This document shows positions 11,241 to 22,661 of a stretch of 39,991 nucleotides of DNA, piece by piece. This DNA is from Scytalidium lignicola (Eukaryota; Ascomycota; Leotiomycetes). The translations under genes were made by a program, and so were the position numbers. The stretch lies in contig NCSJ02000371.1 in assembly GCA_002812745.2 (NCBI GenBank), forward strand, positions 1-39,991. Direction: 5' to 3'. Under the pieces are notes generated by a model that saw nothing but the letters and a program-made list of their open reading frames with translations, ran no database searches and was not told the DNA's origin. Numbering within the stretch: the first letter of the stretch is position 1; each line of letters begins with the position of its first letter.

Positions 11241-14200
11241 TTTGCCACCGTCTTTTGTCCATGTCTTTATTCTATCTCCTCCAAGGCCGTGAACAAAAAT
11301 AATATCCATATGGTGTAATATATAGTGAGCGACAGGATTATAGATCTCCTCTAATCTCCCGGCCTGGCGCCATTATGATGCTCGGCCGAGGATTCCGACG
11401 TATTATTGGTTAATGCTCTGGCGAGGCATTCATTGCGACTGCTCTCTGCGACGGAAGCAGCTCTAAGATGTGAGGTCAAAACAGCAAAAAACCACGATAC
11501 AAAAGCTCGATACCGATTGCAACAGGCTAGAAGATGAGGAAACAAACTGAGAAGGTTGTTTATTTTATAGCAGGAGATAAATTGTGTGTCGGAAGTCCAG
11601 GCAGGGATGAACAGCACAAATATATAGCAAATATATCGAGTATAGTTGAATTGACTGTGATACATACCAAAGATAGATTTTACCGTAGTGAGATCGCCCA
11701 ACTCTTGAAAGTAATTTCCTTGCCTCACCACCTGAGGACATATGTACGAAATATTGGCCATAAATAATAGATATCCAGATATATTTAATGACTAAGTAAT
11801 TTAAGCCACTTATTTCTTTCATGCCCAGCGTTTCCACATATTGATTATCTATTCGAAACAATTAATACGTAGAAGATCCATACTTACCTTTTTGAAGAAG
11901 AAAGAATCGAGAAATAGCTTTCATTTAGTACCTGGCAAAAATACTAGCTCGCTATTATGCATTAGAGAGGACTAGCTTCATGAGTTTACTGCTTGTGTTT
12001 CTTCACCGCACACCTTGATCTAGATGGCACAGCTGAGTGATGTTGTCAAAATACCTATAAGAAAGGAGTCCTTCCTGAAAAGCCAACGCAGCGAAAAGAG
12101 CAAAATCAGGGACTTACTAGGTAGAGCTGTACCGGTGATCGAGATTAGTTGTCGATTATCCAAGACTGGGTCAACAAGCACCAAGGGGGCGTAGACCACC
12201 GGCATAAACATGAAGGGTCCATGCAGGTCTTGAACAACAACGCCATTTGGAGACTGCGTTTCGTGCACTGATGAGCGTGTGTTTATCGAGGTACAATGAC
12301 AAATATGAATTTGAGGTTGAAGCCTGTTCCGCCATGTATGGCGCGGACAGACTACGGACCAGAGCCAAGGGTCTAGACACTTACGCGGGCCGAAATACGA
12401 ACCAAGAAGGTTGGTGGTCTGCTTCACTGGAGGACTTGCCTTGGAGTTCGCTGCAAGGGCATTGGAATGGGTGTGCTGCACAGTAACGAGTCTACATTTT
12501 GGATTCCTAGCAGTGCGGATCTCCGCCACGCTTCGTGGTGGTTGGGTCGCCGCCCTCTTTGGTGTCTTTGGTCGTTTGGGTGACATCTGCTGATCTCTAG
12601 ATTCACAGGTGTGCACTATATGGTAGTGGTGGTATGCCGGCGGTTGGATATCGCTCAGTAGGTATTGTGTGTAATAGAACCTGGAATGCGGTGCAACCAG
12701 GCAACTAAATAGAAGATAAGAGGGGCTCTATCCCTAAATGAGCAGCCCACACAGAGCCTACAAGCGCCAGAACCCCGGGGCTCGATCAGCGGAGCAACTT
12801 CCTGTAAGGACCACAAGAAGCACCACAAGGGGTACTTAATGGGCCTCATGTTTCGTGAGGAGCCAAGCCAGTTCTCCATCCATCATTGACGCTTTCTTTG
12901 CTTTTGGTTAAATTACCACGTACCATCCAGCCTCCTCTCCAGGATGATGCAACCGTATCCCGCCCCAGCACCTTCAACATACCAGCTTCTACGGTTGGAG
13001 ATTGTGTCGGCGCTTACCCCCTGAGATGGCGCCTTTCACTCAGGTTAGTGGTGAATTCAACGCGGCAGCCGGAATGCAAGATCCGAGTCAATGGCTGGCT
13101 GAGCTGAGCCAGTCGGATAGGGGATCGCTCCCGGGATTCCAGCGCAGTGTGTGAGTTCCTTTATCTCTATGCTTCGCATGCTTGCTTGGCAGGTACTGTA
13201 CTCTGGCACCCATCTCGATGTCCGTGGACATGCACAGGATACTGAAGCGCATATGCTCCTGTCAACCTCATAGCCTTCAGCCTCCCAACCTTGCAGGCTG
13301 CCTCATTGCAGTAAAAGATCAGTTGTGTTTCTGTACATAAGTACTTAACTAATTATAGCAATGCTGGGCCGCCCGGAGCCACTCGGGGTTATACGCGCAG
13401 GACGGGCAAGCGTGCAAGACGTGCAGATAGACAAGGAAGCTGACCAATTATTGAGACAAAAAGGGTAAGGAGTGGATAAACGCCACGGATTAGCCCAACG
13501 GAAGAATGAATGATTTACAGCTTTCCCGTTCCATCCATTACATTACGTTTCACCATATCCCCAATTTACGAGAATCAGAATATCATTTTGGTTGTGCACC
13601 TTTCGATCACAAACGCTCTTTTTGGACATAAGAAGGCTGTGTCATTTACACCCAAGCCCTTGGCAATCACCACCTGCATTATCTCCCCCACGCAGGGCGC
13701 ATGGGAGATGCATGAGCGAAGCAGGGTATTCTCCATCGCAAAAAACAACTTTGGTGAGGAACCTCAACCAGCCCGAAAATTTACAAAAGATTGCTGACAA
13801 ATAAGAGAGACAACATACAACCATACAACTTGACTGCACATTGAACAAAGACTAGCCGGCAATTGGTAAAGCCGGAAACGCTGTTATATGAAGTGGTGAC
13901 ACGAAACTCAACAGGACTTTGTCGCTGCTCTAAGGCTGCAAAGGAAGGATGCAATCTAGACACATGTTAACGTTACTCGTCATGTTTATCCTAGGTTGAT
14001 ATTCCGGCTAACATGCAGACCCGACGCACGTGTTGGAGGCGAAGTCTAGATTCTCAGATGCAGACGACATGATATCGCGCAAGACTTTTATGTTATTTAT
14101 GTTGAGAGATTCCGAATGCTTATTTGTTGTTATAATTAATCTCTTTTGGTGGGTTGCTTTGAGACCTGAGCACAGCTTTAGATAAGATTTCTCTTACAAA

Positions 14201-15604
14201 AAGTTGCAGGCGAACCCTTAATAAATTTTGTCAAATTTTGTCATATTAAGTAAACTTATCTATCATATCTATTATATCTTCTAGCCGACACAATTCAACA
14301 AATTTGACAATGTTTCATAGTTATAATCATTTTGACAATAATATATAATTAGCATTTTTCTTTTTTAATGCTGTATCANTTTTTTATATTAACGTAATAT
14401 TATGATAATTTACCAAACTAATATNAAAATTTATAATCTTCAAATAAGAGTCTTAGTATAGTCACGCTATTATCATTGAAGTTTCTATGTGAGCAGATCA
14501 TGTTTGGAAGGAATAATGTTAGCTTTCATTCTTACTAGATTTGAATTGAACTGAAAAAACACAGAGAATACCCAGACGATCGTCCCTGCAAAAGTAGAAA
14601 GGAGGCTAGAATCAACACCATAGATATGGCTTAAGTTCATCCTAGGAAAGTTAAATTTTGATCAGGTATAATGCAACGCTAAAGGATATGGAAGGTGACT
14701 AGGAGGAAACTAGGCACCCCCAAGCTAGTTGAGACAATACAACTAGCATCCTACACCCTCCCACTTTGGCTACCAGAATGAGTGGTAAGACGTTGATATT
14801 AAAATCCTCTTCCGCACGGATGCGGGCAATCGAGTGAAGTGATTCTATCATTCTCTAGGTCATAATCTTGGCAAAGTCAAGCCATATTGCAGGCCCTGCC
14901 CGCGCAAGTGATGGGTCGAATGGGGCGGTACAATTTAACAACCACAGGTCCTGTAGTCCTTGGATAAAGCGTTATTGTAGCATATTAATTTGATTATTCC
15001 CTTTGAAGTGTGAAATATCTGACCATTGTGATATGACTGATGTTGGCTCTGTCCCCCCTTAAAACAAGAATAATGGTTGACGGAAGCATCTGGACCTTTA
15101 CGGCTGGGAGGCTAAAAGGTGGCCCGGACAGTCCTTAATCACCAACTGCCTCCCAAGCCCAAGTGGTAAGGGGTACGCACCAACAGCCTCTTATGCGGTG
15201 TTCCAGCCCATGCATCCGCCATTTCTGTAGTGTGCTCTTTCGTATGTCTGTCTAAGGGGATATTAAGTACGTAAGCGTACAAACGCGCAAGCACCTCCAC
15301 ATCAATACAAGCAAGACATATTACGTTAATATATTCAAATACAAGCACATTTGCACTTCAAGTATTTTAATACACGAAACCATCATTACGGGGTACTATG
15401 AAAATGATGCACTATCAAAGCTAAAGTTATTTTTCTCATGTTATTTTGAACATCGTCCAACCTTATAATACTCTTGACAACCTTGCAAAACATCGATCTT
15501 GGACGGCGAATAAAATTTGATTTCCTGCTTTCATTCCTCTAGAATCGTGGAATCAAATCCATAAATTCTTCCAACACGTTAAAACCTTTACCATAGCCAT
15601 CAAT
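11241..15604. other. Long gene-poor stretch
   Basis: No gene I can defend. The longest open frame, 12020-12616 (-), 198 codons, has no recognisable domain, is rich in Arg/Pro/Ser in its first half and hydrophobic near its end, and contains possible splice signals. It could be an exon of an unknown gene or chance. A short frame at 13026-13157 (+) is also unassigned. 14220-14460 is very AT-rich with two N beside homopolymers. No tRNA fold was recognised. Confidence 0.4.
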
Positions 15605-16807
15605 ATGGCATGCCAGGACTATTCTCTGGGATATCCACCGCTAGATTTTCTCGATTACATCGAATCTCAATCCCACCCAGAAAAGAAACAGGGTTGCGCC
15701 AGAGTATATCAGCACCAGTTTATTCCTTATGCTACGAAGAATATTCCCTCGATCTCATCTTACGATATGTCCAACGACTATGCTCCAAATCCAAGAGCCC
15801 ATCAGCCGCCATTTTACATAAAACTGGCTCCAGGGGTATCATACCCAAATGACATGAGTTGTGTGCAGAAACATAGCGGGGATTCTTTACAACCGAATAC
15901 TTTCAGATCCAGGCCAAGAGCTCCTATTGCATGTATATATTGCAGAAGACGTAAGGTAGGAGAGCTTTCTTTTTTCTATAACAATTTAAAAGAACTAGAA
16001 ATATGAATATTTAAAATGAAATTTCCATAGAGTTAAGATAGCAGTGCTTTTCCCTAAGCAGCTTGCACAAAAGGAGAATGCAGACTAGGAAAATTTGAAA
16101 ATTAGACTTCTAACCATGAGTAATAGATTCGATGCTCTGGCTTTGACCAAAACCCAGAAGGAAGGTGCTCAAATTGCCAGCGTTTTAAGCAACAGTGTAT
16201 TTTTGTTCCACTGTCATCTCAAGCCCGAGCCCAAGCCTTCGTTCCAGCTCATGTTGTATATCCAAACATGTCTAGCATAGGCATTGGCCCAGATGGTCGT
16301 CTTCGTCTGATGGCATACCCACAACCAACACAGCTATTTGGTGCTCACGGCCAACCTCTAGGAACTACTTCACTACAGGCAGCTCCCTGTGATAAATACC
16401 TAGTACCTTCACCAACAAGCTCTCACAGCTCGTCTAATAATGACTGCCCGAATGAAGTTATTGGGTGCAAACGACCACGACAAGATTCTCATCCTTTGAT
16501 CCTGCCACCTCCTATTACAGGGGAAGTTGGCTACCAGCGAGCTATCCGCCGCCGGCCTCCAATCGAATATGATTTTAAATCGCCCCAAATTACTGCTACT
16601 AGTGGCACTAGCGCAGAGTTGGACTACTCACCTGGCGGCGTGCCATGCCCTATCTCAACTCTTCAGTCTCTATCGCAGCAAGCCCTTAGGCAAAGAGCTA
16701 CTCTGCCATGCTCTAACCCCGTCAATCGATTGAATCCTATGTCGCTGAATAGCATCATAGAAGATGGATCGAATGCCGAAATAAGAGGAACATGCTCCAA
16801 CGATTAG
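15605..16807 (+). CDS. Small Zn(II)2Cys6 transcription factor, two exons
   Basis: A sequence-specific nuclear regulator is predicted. Exon 1 (15605-15955) ends in the middle of the metal cluster. The 171-nt intron (15956-16126) has a good branch site (ctaac at about 16110) and a tag acceptor. Exon 2 (16127-16807) continues in phase, for 343 aa in total. The cluster is perfect: C110-x2-C113-x6-C120-x10-C131-x2-C134-x6-C141, with the basic CRRRKIRC core. The rest is low in hydrophobic helices and rich in Pro, Ser and Gln, and no fungal middle homology region is seen. Such a protein may act as a short activator or may be C-terminally shortened. The frame after the TAG stop stays open for a few more residues. 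It lies far from both PKS genes, so its target is unknown. Confidence 0.8.
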
Positions 16808-17751
16808 AATGCGAGAATTCGCTTTCTTAAACGGATCTCTGAAGAGGCTTAGGAAGGAGCCTTTTAGGATTGAGTTCTTCTGGTTTCTGAAGAGATAGAT
16901 AAAAGAAATATAGGCATGAGGGGATTTTTTCGTTTGTAAAATGATATTGCTCTTGATATAAATCTCCGGGAACGTTATCCTCTATCTCTTTCATGGGTAA
17001 TATTAGTAATCCACGGTTTTCTTATGGATAAATCAATTTATTATTGTAGTTTTTAATTCAGTGTCAAAACTAAACTCTTTTGCTTGTGATTAATTTGCTT
17101 AACATCGCAGGTTAATTTTAATATAACAATTGAAATTTGTATATATATATATATATATGTATGTGTAGCAATTTGGTACAGTTACTTGCATACATAATAC
17201 CATATTAAATATGATTGCTGTAATTACGATATAACTTTCCTTTTGGTTAATTTAAATTTTATTAAATTTCTTTCTATATACAGACTTGCTGTCAGAAATC
17301 AGTTAGTATTTGAGCTTTCCCAATTACTAAGCCAAACTAGAAATAGTACATAGTGAGACTATAAAGGAATAGTAACACAGCCGTATGAACTAGCCTCATT
17401 ATAAAATTATTAATTATTAAATGATGGCCGTTTCCGAGCGAAGCAGATTTACCAGTGGTAGTCACACAATCTTCGCATCCCGAGTGAGATTTTATGCAGA
17501 AAGACTGTAAAATCGACAATATACCGCGATGGAAGTACATATGAAGGAGCAAGGCAGTAGGTGATACATAGAGAAACACCTGGCCGGCAGGAGATGAATA
17601 GTACAAACATGTGGATTTAGCGGCTGCGTGCTTGCCATGGCGGATGCATCTTCCCTGTAATGCTTTTTCATAACCAGCCTGTTTTATATGTATAATTTGA
17701 TGGATGGACGGAAATGCAAAATTAATCCTTATGAAATCAAATTAATTTACA
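16808..17751. other. Intergenic, partly AT-rich
   Basis: No gene is seen. 17000-17330 is AT-rich and includes an (AT)n run near 17141-17158. The downstream half leads into the promoter region of the scytalone dehydratase relic. Confidence 0.45.
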
Positions 17752-17767
17752 GTCCGTTCGGGCGGAC
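17752..17767. promoter_or_regulatory. Inverted CCG/CGG pair (GTCCG-N6-CGGAC)
   Basis: GTCCG and CGGAC are separated by six bases, about 240 bp upstream of the dehydratase start. Zn2Cys6 proteins read paired CGG triplets, so this may be a second binding site beside the palindrome at 17831. Two further GTCCG half-sites lie at 17849 and 17865. This is pattern-based inference. Confidence 0.35.
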
Positions 17768-17830
17768 AACAGAATTAAACTTACCGGGGGGTGGTATCTC
17801 CGTGTAAATGAAACTGCCGCGAGTCTTTAT

Positions 17831-17842
17831 TCGGACGTCCGA
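17831..17842. promoter_or_regulatory. Palindrome TCGGACGTCCGA upstream of scytalone dehydratase
   Basis: This is a perfect 12-bp palindrome 162 bp before the dehydratase ATG. Near-identical sites (TCGGAC-N-TCCG) occur upstream of the SDR, the AflR-like regulator and the NR-PKS. The paired CGG/CCG triplets fit a dimeric Zn2Cys6 factor. A role as operator is inferred. Confidence 0.55.
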
Positions 17843-17907
17843 AGGGAAGTCCGTAGACTCTAAGGTCCGGAGGTTTGCAATTATTTACTGAGCTGATTTA
17901 ATTACAT

Positions 17908-17913
17908 ATAAAG
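17908..17913 (+). promoter_or_regulatory. TATA-like box of the scytalone dehydratase relic
   Basis: TATAAA lies 91 bp upstream of the ATG at 18005 and downstream of the palindrome at 17831. This is a conventional layout for a fungal core promoter. Confidence 0.4.
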
Positions 17914-18004
17914 TTGTTAATCTGCTTTAAAACTATAAAGCACTCTTAACAAACAAAAGCTAATCACTAAAATCTAATCCTCTTCACACCACTAACATAT
18001 CACG

Positions 18005-18675
18005 ATGGGTTCTAAAAATCAAGTTAACGCATTAACCTTGGAAGGAAAGTATTGCGTTATTTTTCTTATGCAATCCTAATGGGATTATAGAATTCCTTGC
18101 TGTGAGCTCGGTGGCGTTCAACTGGGCCGACAGTTACGATGCAAAGGTGCAAATCTAATAGCATGGATCCTTCGCTCCACTCACGGCAGAATAGGACTGA
18201 TCGAGATTGCGCAGCATTGTTGCCCCAACGATCCTGGTGTATATTGGCCCCGCCAATCTCATACATAATAGGACCTACTCATTAATACGTCTTCCTCATC
18301 CAGGTTGACTATACACATGTCTCCAACTGCAAGTGGGAGAAGATGGATGCGGATAGCTTCATAGCAATGATGTCGGATTCCGGCTTTCTTGGCGATCAAC
18401 TACTTAAGACGCAGCACCTACTTGACGCCACCGAATGAATTAAGGTGTCTGACACTAAGATAATCGGCCATCACCAGTTGCGTGCTGCGCATCTACGATA
18501 CACAGATTCCGATCATCAGGTGGAAGAAAAGAGGGGACATAGCCATGCCGTAAATGAGCATTATTATCATAAGGTCAATGGGGTGTGGGAGTTTGCGGGC
18601 CTGAAGCCGTTTATTCACTGGAACGAGTATGACTTTGAGAGTATTTTTCAAGGGTTTGAAGCCCCGAAAAGGTAA
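18005..18675 (+). pseudogene. scd1: Scytalone dehydratase pseudogene
   Basis: The intact enzyme dehydrates scytalone and vermelone in DHN-melanin synthesis. Recognisable blocks, in order: a start exon (18005-18048), an exon with FNWADSYDAK (about 18093-18146), a short exon with RLRSIVAPTIL (18195-18236), and a long exon (18304-18675) with FIAMMSDSGFLGD, LLKTQH, KIIGHHQLR, RYTDSD, GVWEFAGLKP and EYDFESIF. The relic is about 169 codons, the normal family length. Lesions: TGA at 18198-18200 and TGA at 18436-18438, both where the family has Trp; the first two exons do not join in frame by my reading. The His in KTQH and the Tyr in VDY, which correspond to active-site positions, remain. A palindrome and a TATA box survive upstream. 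Family identity is firm and function is almost certainly lost. Confidence 0.88.
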
Positions 18676-19579
18676 CTAACTGGTGAATCGAGTCGTACCT
18701 AGGCAGTCGAGCTAGAGGCCGAAGAAGATTGCGTACTATGTTTAGTCATGATTCTTGCTGAAATTAACTTATACTTTGTTTATGTCATGCTTCCACACCA
18801 TTCTACATCTGGTTTGTAAAGGGGTATTAGCTGAAGTATTGTTTGTCATTATGTTGCGTGTGTTCAGCTTCTCCTCCACATCTAGCTTCGAGCCGTAACC
18901 GCGCACGTATCTACTTGGCTTGATATCTGTCACATGCTACTTGCATTCACTAAATTGCGAATTAAAGAATGTGTTTTTCATAGGCATAAAGCAGCGTAAA
19001 TGCTCAGCCAGCTGGATGGCAGACTCACCACGAATAAGGCGTATCTTCTCGGACTTTGGATCGCCGAAGCATACATAAAGTAGTTACTAATACCACTATT
19101 CGTCGTAATCTCACCTGATTTCGAAAGCGGAAAGTGCACAGTTCTGCGAGATAGTATGCGGCAGCGGCAGCCTAGTTCCAACTTTTACCTGTTGCAAGCC
19201 TGGGCAAAAGCACAAATCTCATTGCAGAATTTGCCCACCGAGCTGAGAATATGGATCGTAGCTGTCATGGACATCTGTCCCGCCTCCTGGGAACGTTTAT
19301 CCATATCCCTGACGGTGGACGCGGATTTAACCAATGCAAATCCACCACATATGATTATTAGATTCCCTTCGCTATTATTTGTATCTTAGTTTTCCAGATT
19401 CTAGATACACCTAAATCATATCACCAAGGCCTCTTTTAACAATATAATTATTATTCATTACGAATTGGAACCAAATCACTAGTAATAGAAACCGAGTTAA
19501 CTTAGGCTCATTACGAAGTTTTAAATCTGATTGGAACAGATTCAAATGTAATGGCAATCGAGATATATGAGTAGGGACC
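18676..19579. other. Intergenic between dehydratase relic and CMR1-type regulator
   Basis: No convincing gene. A 77-codon frame at 19156-19389 has no recognised domain. A CGG-containing stretch near 19049 (tcggactttgga) only loosely resembles the palindrome found upstream of the neighbouring genes. Confidence 0.4.
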
Positions 19580-19782
19580 ATGATTTTCTGTGCATATTGT
19601 GGAGAAAGTTTTACTCAAAAGAAAAATTTGGAAAGACTTATATTTAGGCGTGAGTACCTCAGCAACCTCGGGGCGTACTTCTGATAGGGCTTTTCAAGAT
19701 ACAGATATAAATTAAATCGATGTAGTTTATGTCAGTTATTCTTTCCTGCAAGGTATCTCCGGAACCACTCTTTACTATGTAG
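19580..19782 (+). pseudogene. Decayed C2H2 zinc-finger exons of the CMR1-type regulator
   Basis: CMR1/Pig1-type melanin regulators carry two C2H2 fingers before the Zn2Cys6 cluster. Here an ATG at 19580 opens FCAYCGESF...NLER, but Leu replaces the first His ligand. A gtgagt donor (19650) to cag acceptor (19704) splice restores a second His, then meets TAA and loses frame. A second finger, RCSLCQLFF (from about 19718), ends H-SLL-C rather than H-x3-H and would join in phase to the next exon through a gttcat...cacag intron (19783-19852). The relation is clear and the first finger is broken. The functional start of the regulator may now be the ATG at 19866. Confidence 0.65.
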
Positions 19783-19865
19783 GTTCATACGCGTTGCTTA
19801 CTATTGAATATTCCTGAGGTCTCCTTCACAATCATCATCTTACGTTCCACAGGGACGCTGCCTCA

Positions 19866-22661
19866 ATGCAACCATCTTCAGGCGAAGCACCTCCAGAAGC
19901 GGCTGGACGGGTAAACATTGCCTGCATCAATTGTGCAAATGCAAAAGCAGGTTGTGATAAGAAGGTCCCTTGCTCGCGGTGCGTAGAAAGGAATCTATCC
20001 TGCGAGGCCCGGTTTGCCCGACGGTCATCAAAAGCTTTAGTCCAATCAAGAAATCTTCACAGCATAACCCCATCACAGCAACATCATCGTGACCCAAAAA
20101 AACCTGATCAGATGGTTCCTGGAGATACCAGTACCGAGAGCGGTAGCATATCTGGCAGTGCAATAGACCATCAAGGGCAAGGGAGTCACCAGAAGAAACA
20201 TTGGTATACTGTTCCTGCCTCACAATTTGCTGCTGATGTCGGAACCTCTCCCGGTACTAGTATTGGCAGTATAGACAGCTACGCATTTTTGAACGAAGCC
20301 ATTAATCGCGAAGCCAGCAACCAGGAGTTGATCTGGAACCAGTTCTCGTCAGAGCTCGAGAGTTACTCTAACCTAGGAATAGAGATTCCAACCTATCCGG
20401 GAAGATCTGATTTTATGGAGCTTACTGGAACTACGTCAAGCTCAGATACGATTACCTCAAGAACAACAGATACATCATTCTCATTGCCTGATGTCTCTAG
20501 TAGCATTGCGAAGACAGGGTTTGACAGTCTTGCCAAGACCAGTGAAATTGTCCCGACGTCCATGAGGGAGGGCAGAACACTGGAATTTGAAGCTGTTATA
20601 GCAGCGGAGGGTGCTTGGCCACTTGCTCGGTGTAATCCTCCCATATTTACCGGGACCTGTCCACGAACAGCTGTTATACACCTCGAGAGTCTAGAACAAT
20701 ACTCCAAGCATGAGAGTACATGGAAGGCACTGGAACAGACTATTGCATCCACTGCTGTTGACTGTGAAAACCGAATATCAGTATTGTCTCTAAGTTCGGG
20801 AACAAGGGATAGGATACTTGCCATTACACAAAGGTTCCTTTATATAGCGCTCAAAACCCACGAGGGACAGACGAAGGAGCCGCTCAAGGACGCAGATCTG
20901 GGCAAATTTAACTTCCTTGTTTTACCTCCCTCTAACGTATTAGAGTATTTCCTTCGGAGTCATGTACGCAGCCTCGCTCCTTATTATGCACTTGTTGGTA
21001 GGGGCACGCTTGATCCAAATGAGATGGTGCTTAATGCCCCAGCGTCTACCCTCCTCTTACTCCTCATGATCGCGCATGGTGCAACAGCATTTTCGACAGC
21101 TGAAGCTAAATGCCTAGCAGCAGGACTAACCGAGACTTGTCGTATATCTCTATTTCATATAATCGAGAAAGATGTCGAACTATCTGCTAATGCTGTAGTA
21201 TTGGAATGTGCGTTGCTATTTACTATACTAGGGGCATGGAGCGGTGATGCCTGGCACATGAATATTGCTATGGGCCAAAGAGGAATGTATCTTGCTGTAA
21301 GCTGAGCCAAAATATTTGAGGCCTGTTTCATCCACTTACGAGGTATAGATGCTAAAGCATGCGGGATTTCTGGAATCATTTATACCAGTAAATGTATCAA
21401 TAAGTGACTATTCTAGAACACAAGTTGCTTGGTCAGTATGGCGGGAACGAGAGCACAAGAGCAGGTAGGCCTACATCTAACTATTACGTATTTGAACAAG
21501 TTGAGATGTATGCATTCAACTTCTAGACTGGACTTATCTGCTTCGGTTGCAGAAGTCAATTGTGATCTGTCTCAAACATACTTGAAACTATCGTGACTAA
21601 CCGCATTTAGATTAGTTTACAACTGGGTCTCAATTGACCTGGAGTTGAGCCTGTTTCACGACACCGCTCCTATCCTATTGATCACGGAGTTAAAGACACC
21701 AATACCAGGTTCTGACAGCTTATGGTTCGCCAAAGACTACATGGAATGGCTAGCCATACTTCCGCAGACCGATTCTGGAGCGAACTGGCTCGATCCCAAT
21801 TCGGGATATCTAGCCCCAAGAAGCTCAATGCGTGATCTGTTTCAACAGTTTGTACATGATAAAACAAGCACACAACAATGCGACCTCTCTCCATTACAGT
21901 TAAGGCTGCTGCTTCATCCTCTTCAGTCTCTAGTGTGTCAAATATCAGGATGTTTTTCAAATCTATTCGGGTCTCGTCGAGCGATGAGCACTGTTACCAA
22001 GATGTCAACCCTAGTTTGTCTTGAAGAGCTCCAATCTTTACTCCAGAAATGGTATTGCATGAGTGCAGCTCATGCTAAGGCTGATGCCGTAAACCCAATC
22101 ACCAGAGTCAACCTCGTTCTTTACCACCTTATCAGTCTAAATGCGGTAACGTCGTTCCCAGAGATCGAACGACTAGCACGTAAAGAAGATTTTAGCGGTT
22201 CTACCAGAGAGATATCCTTGCGATGCGAACGTTGCATCTACCAGCAGGAGGAGACTTTCTTCCACTGCGGCCAGATTATTCGTCTCATCTGCTCTATGCC
22301 GACAGCAAATCGACCACATTGGTGGTCTGCAGCCTTATATCGAGCTGCGTTAATCCTTTGGGTTAATAGCCTGTCAATCATGGACCGGAAGACACAAGGA
22401 ACAGGCGGTGGGCGGATCTTTGCGATTGACGCTTTTGCCCCGGATGATCCATCTCTGATATCCTGTCTTTGGAATGTGGAGGGTATTCCAGTGCTTGGGA
22501 TGGGTGACCACCGTATTAAGTTGGATGACCCAGATGGGGTGCTGACATACTTTATTTTGTTACTTGATCAGGGGCCCGAATCACAAATTTTGGATGGCAT
22601 CAAGCGGAAGCTGCAAACTCTTTCTAAAAGCTGGAGTGGAAAGATGCAAGATCACATATGA
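19866..22661 (+). CDS. cmr1: CMR1/Pig1-type Zn(II)2Cys6 melanin-pathway regulator, N-terminus reduced
   Basis: A nuclear transcription factor is predicted. Exons 19866-21296, 21349-21464 and 21611-22661 (introns of 52 and 146 nt) join in phase to 865 aa. The cluster is C20-x2-C23-x6-C30-x5-C36-x2-C39-x6-C46, followed by the family-typical ARFARRSSKA. A middle homology region follows (about 330-475: LPPSNVLEYFLRSHV, then LLLMIAHGA, then AMGQRGMYLA), with further conserved blocks in the last exon. Known CMR1-type proteins are longer at the N-terminus because of two C2H2 fingers. Their remains lie just upstream (19580-19782), so this copy may bind DNA through the Zn2Cys6 cluster alone or be in decay. 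It sits between the dehydratase relic and the reductase, as such regulators sit beside melanin genes in other ascomycetes. I chose ATG 19866 because it is the first ATG in the cluster-bearing exon. Confidence 0.8.

Noticed and set aside
11381..11390. Perfect palindrome CTCGGCCGAG
   Set aside because: A single occurrence, not before a gene, and unrelated to the shared palindrome; chance is enough.
12020..12616. 198-codon open frame on the minus strand as a gene
   Set aside because: No domain, motif or family resemblance, uneven composition, and overlapping open frames on both strands. Kept only as a remark in the gene-poor region.
13026..13157. Short frame with a possible following intron
   Set aside because: It looks gene-like for about 43 codons but no continuation exon could be joined with confidence and no family is recognised.
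14725..14746. Small inverted pair ctagttg...caactag, possible retroelement end
   Set aside because: Only seven-base arms; no matching second terminal repeat or coding remains found.
18198..18438. TGA read as Trp (alternative code)
   Set aside because: Nuclear introns and normal stops in neighbouring genes argue against it; the NR-PKS next door has TGA at non-Trp places as well.
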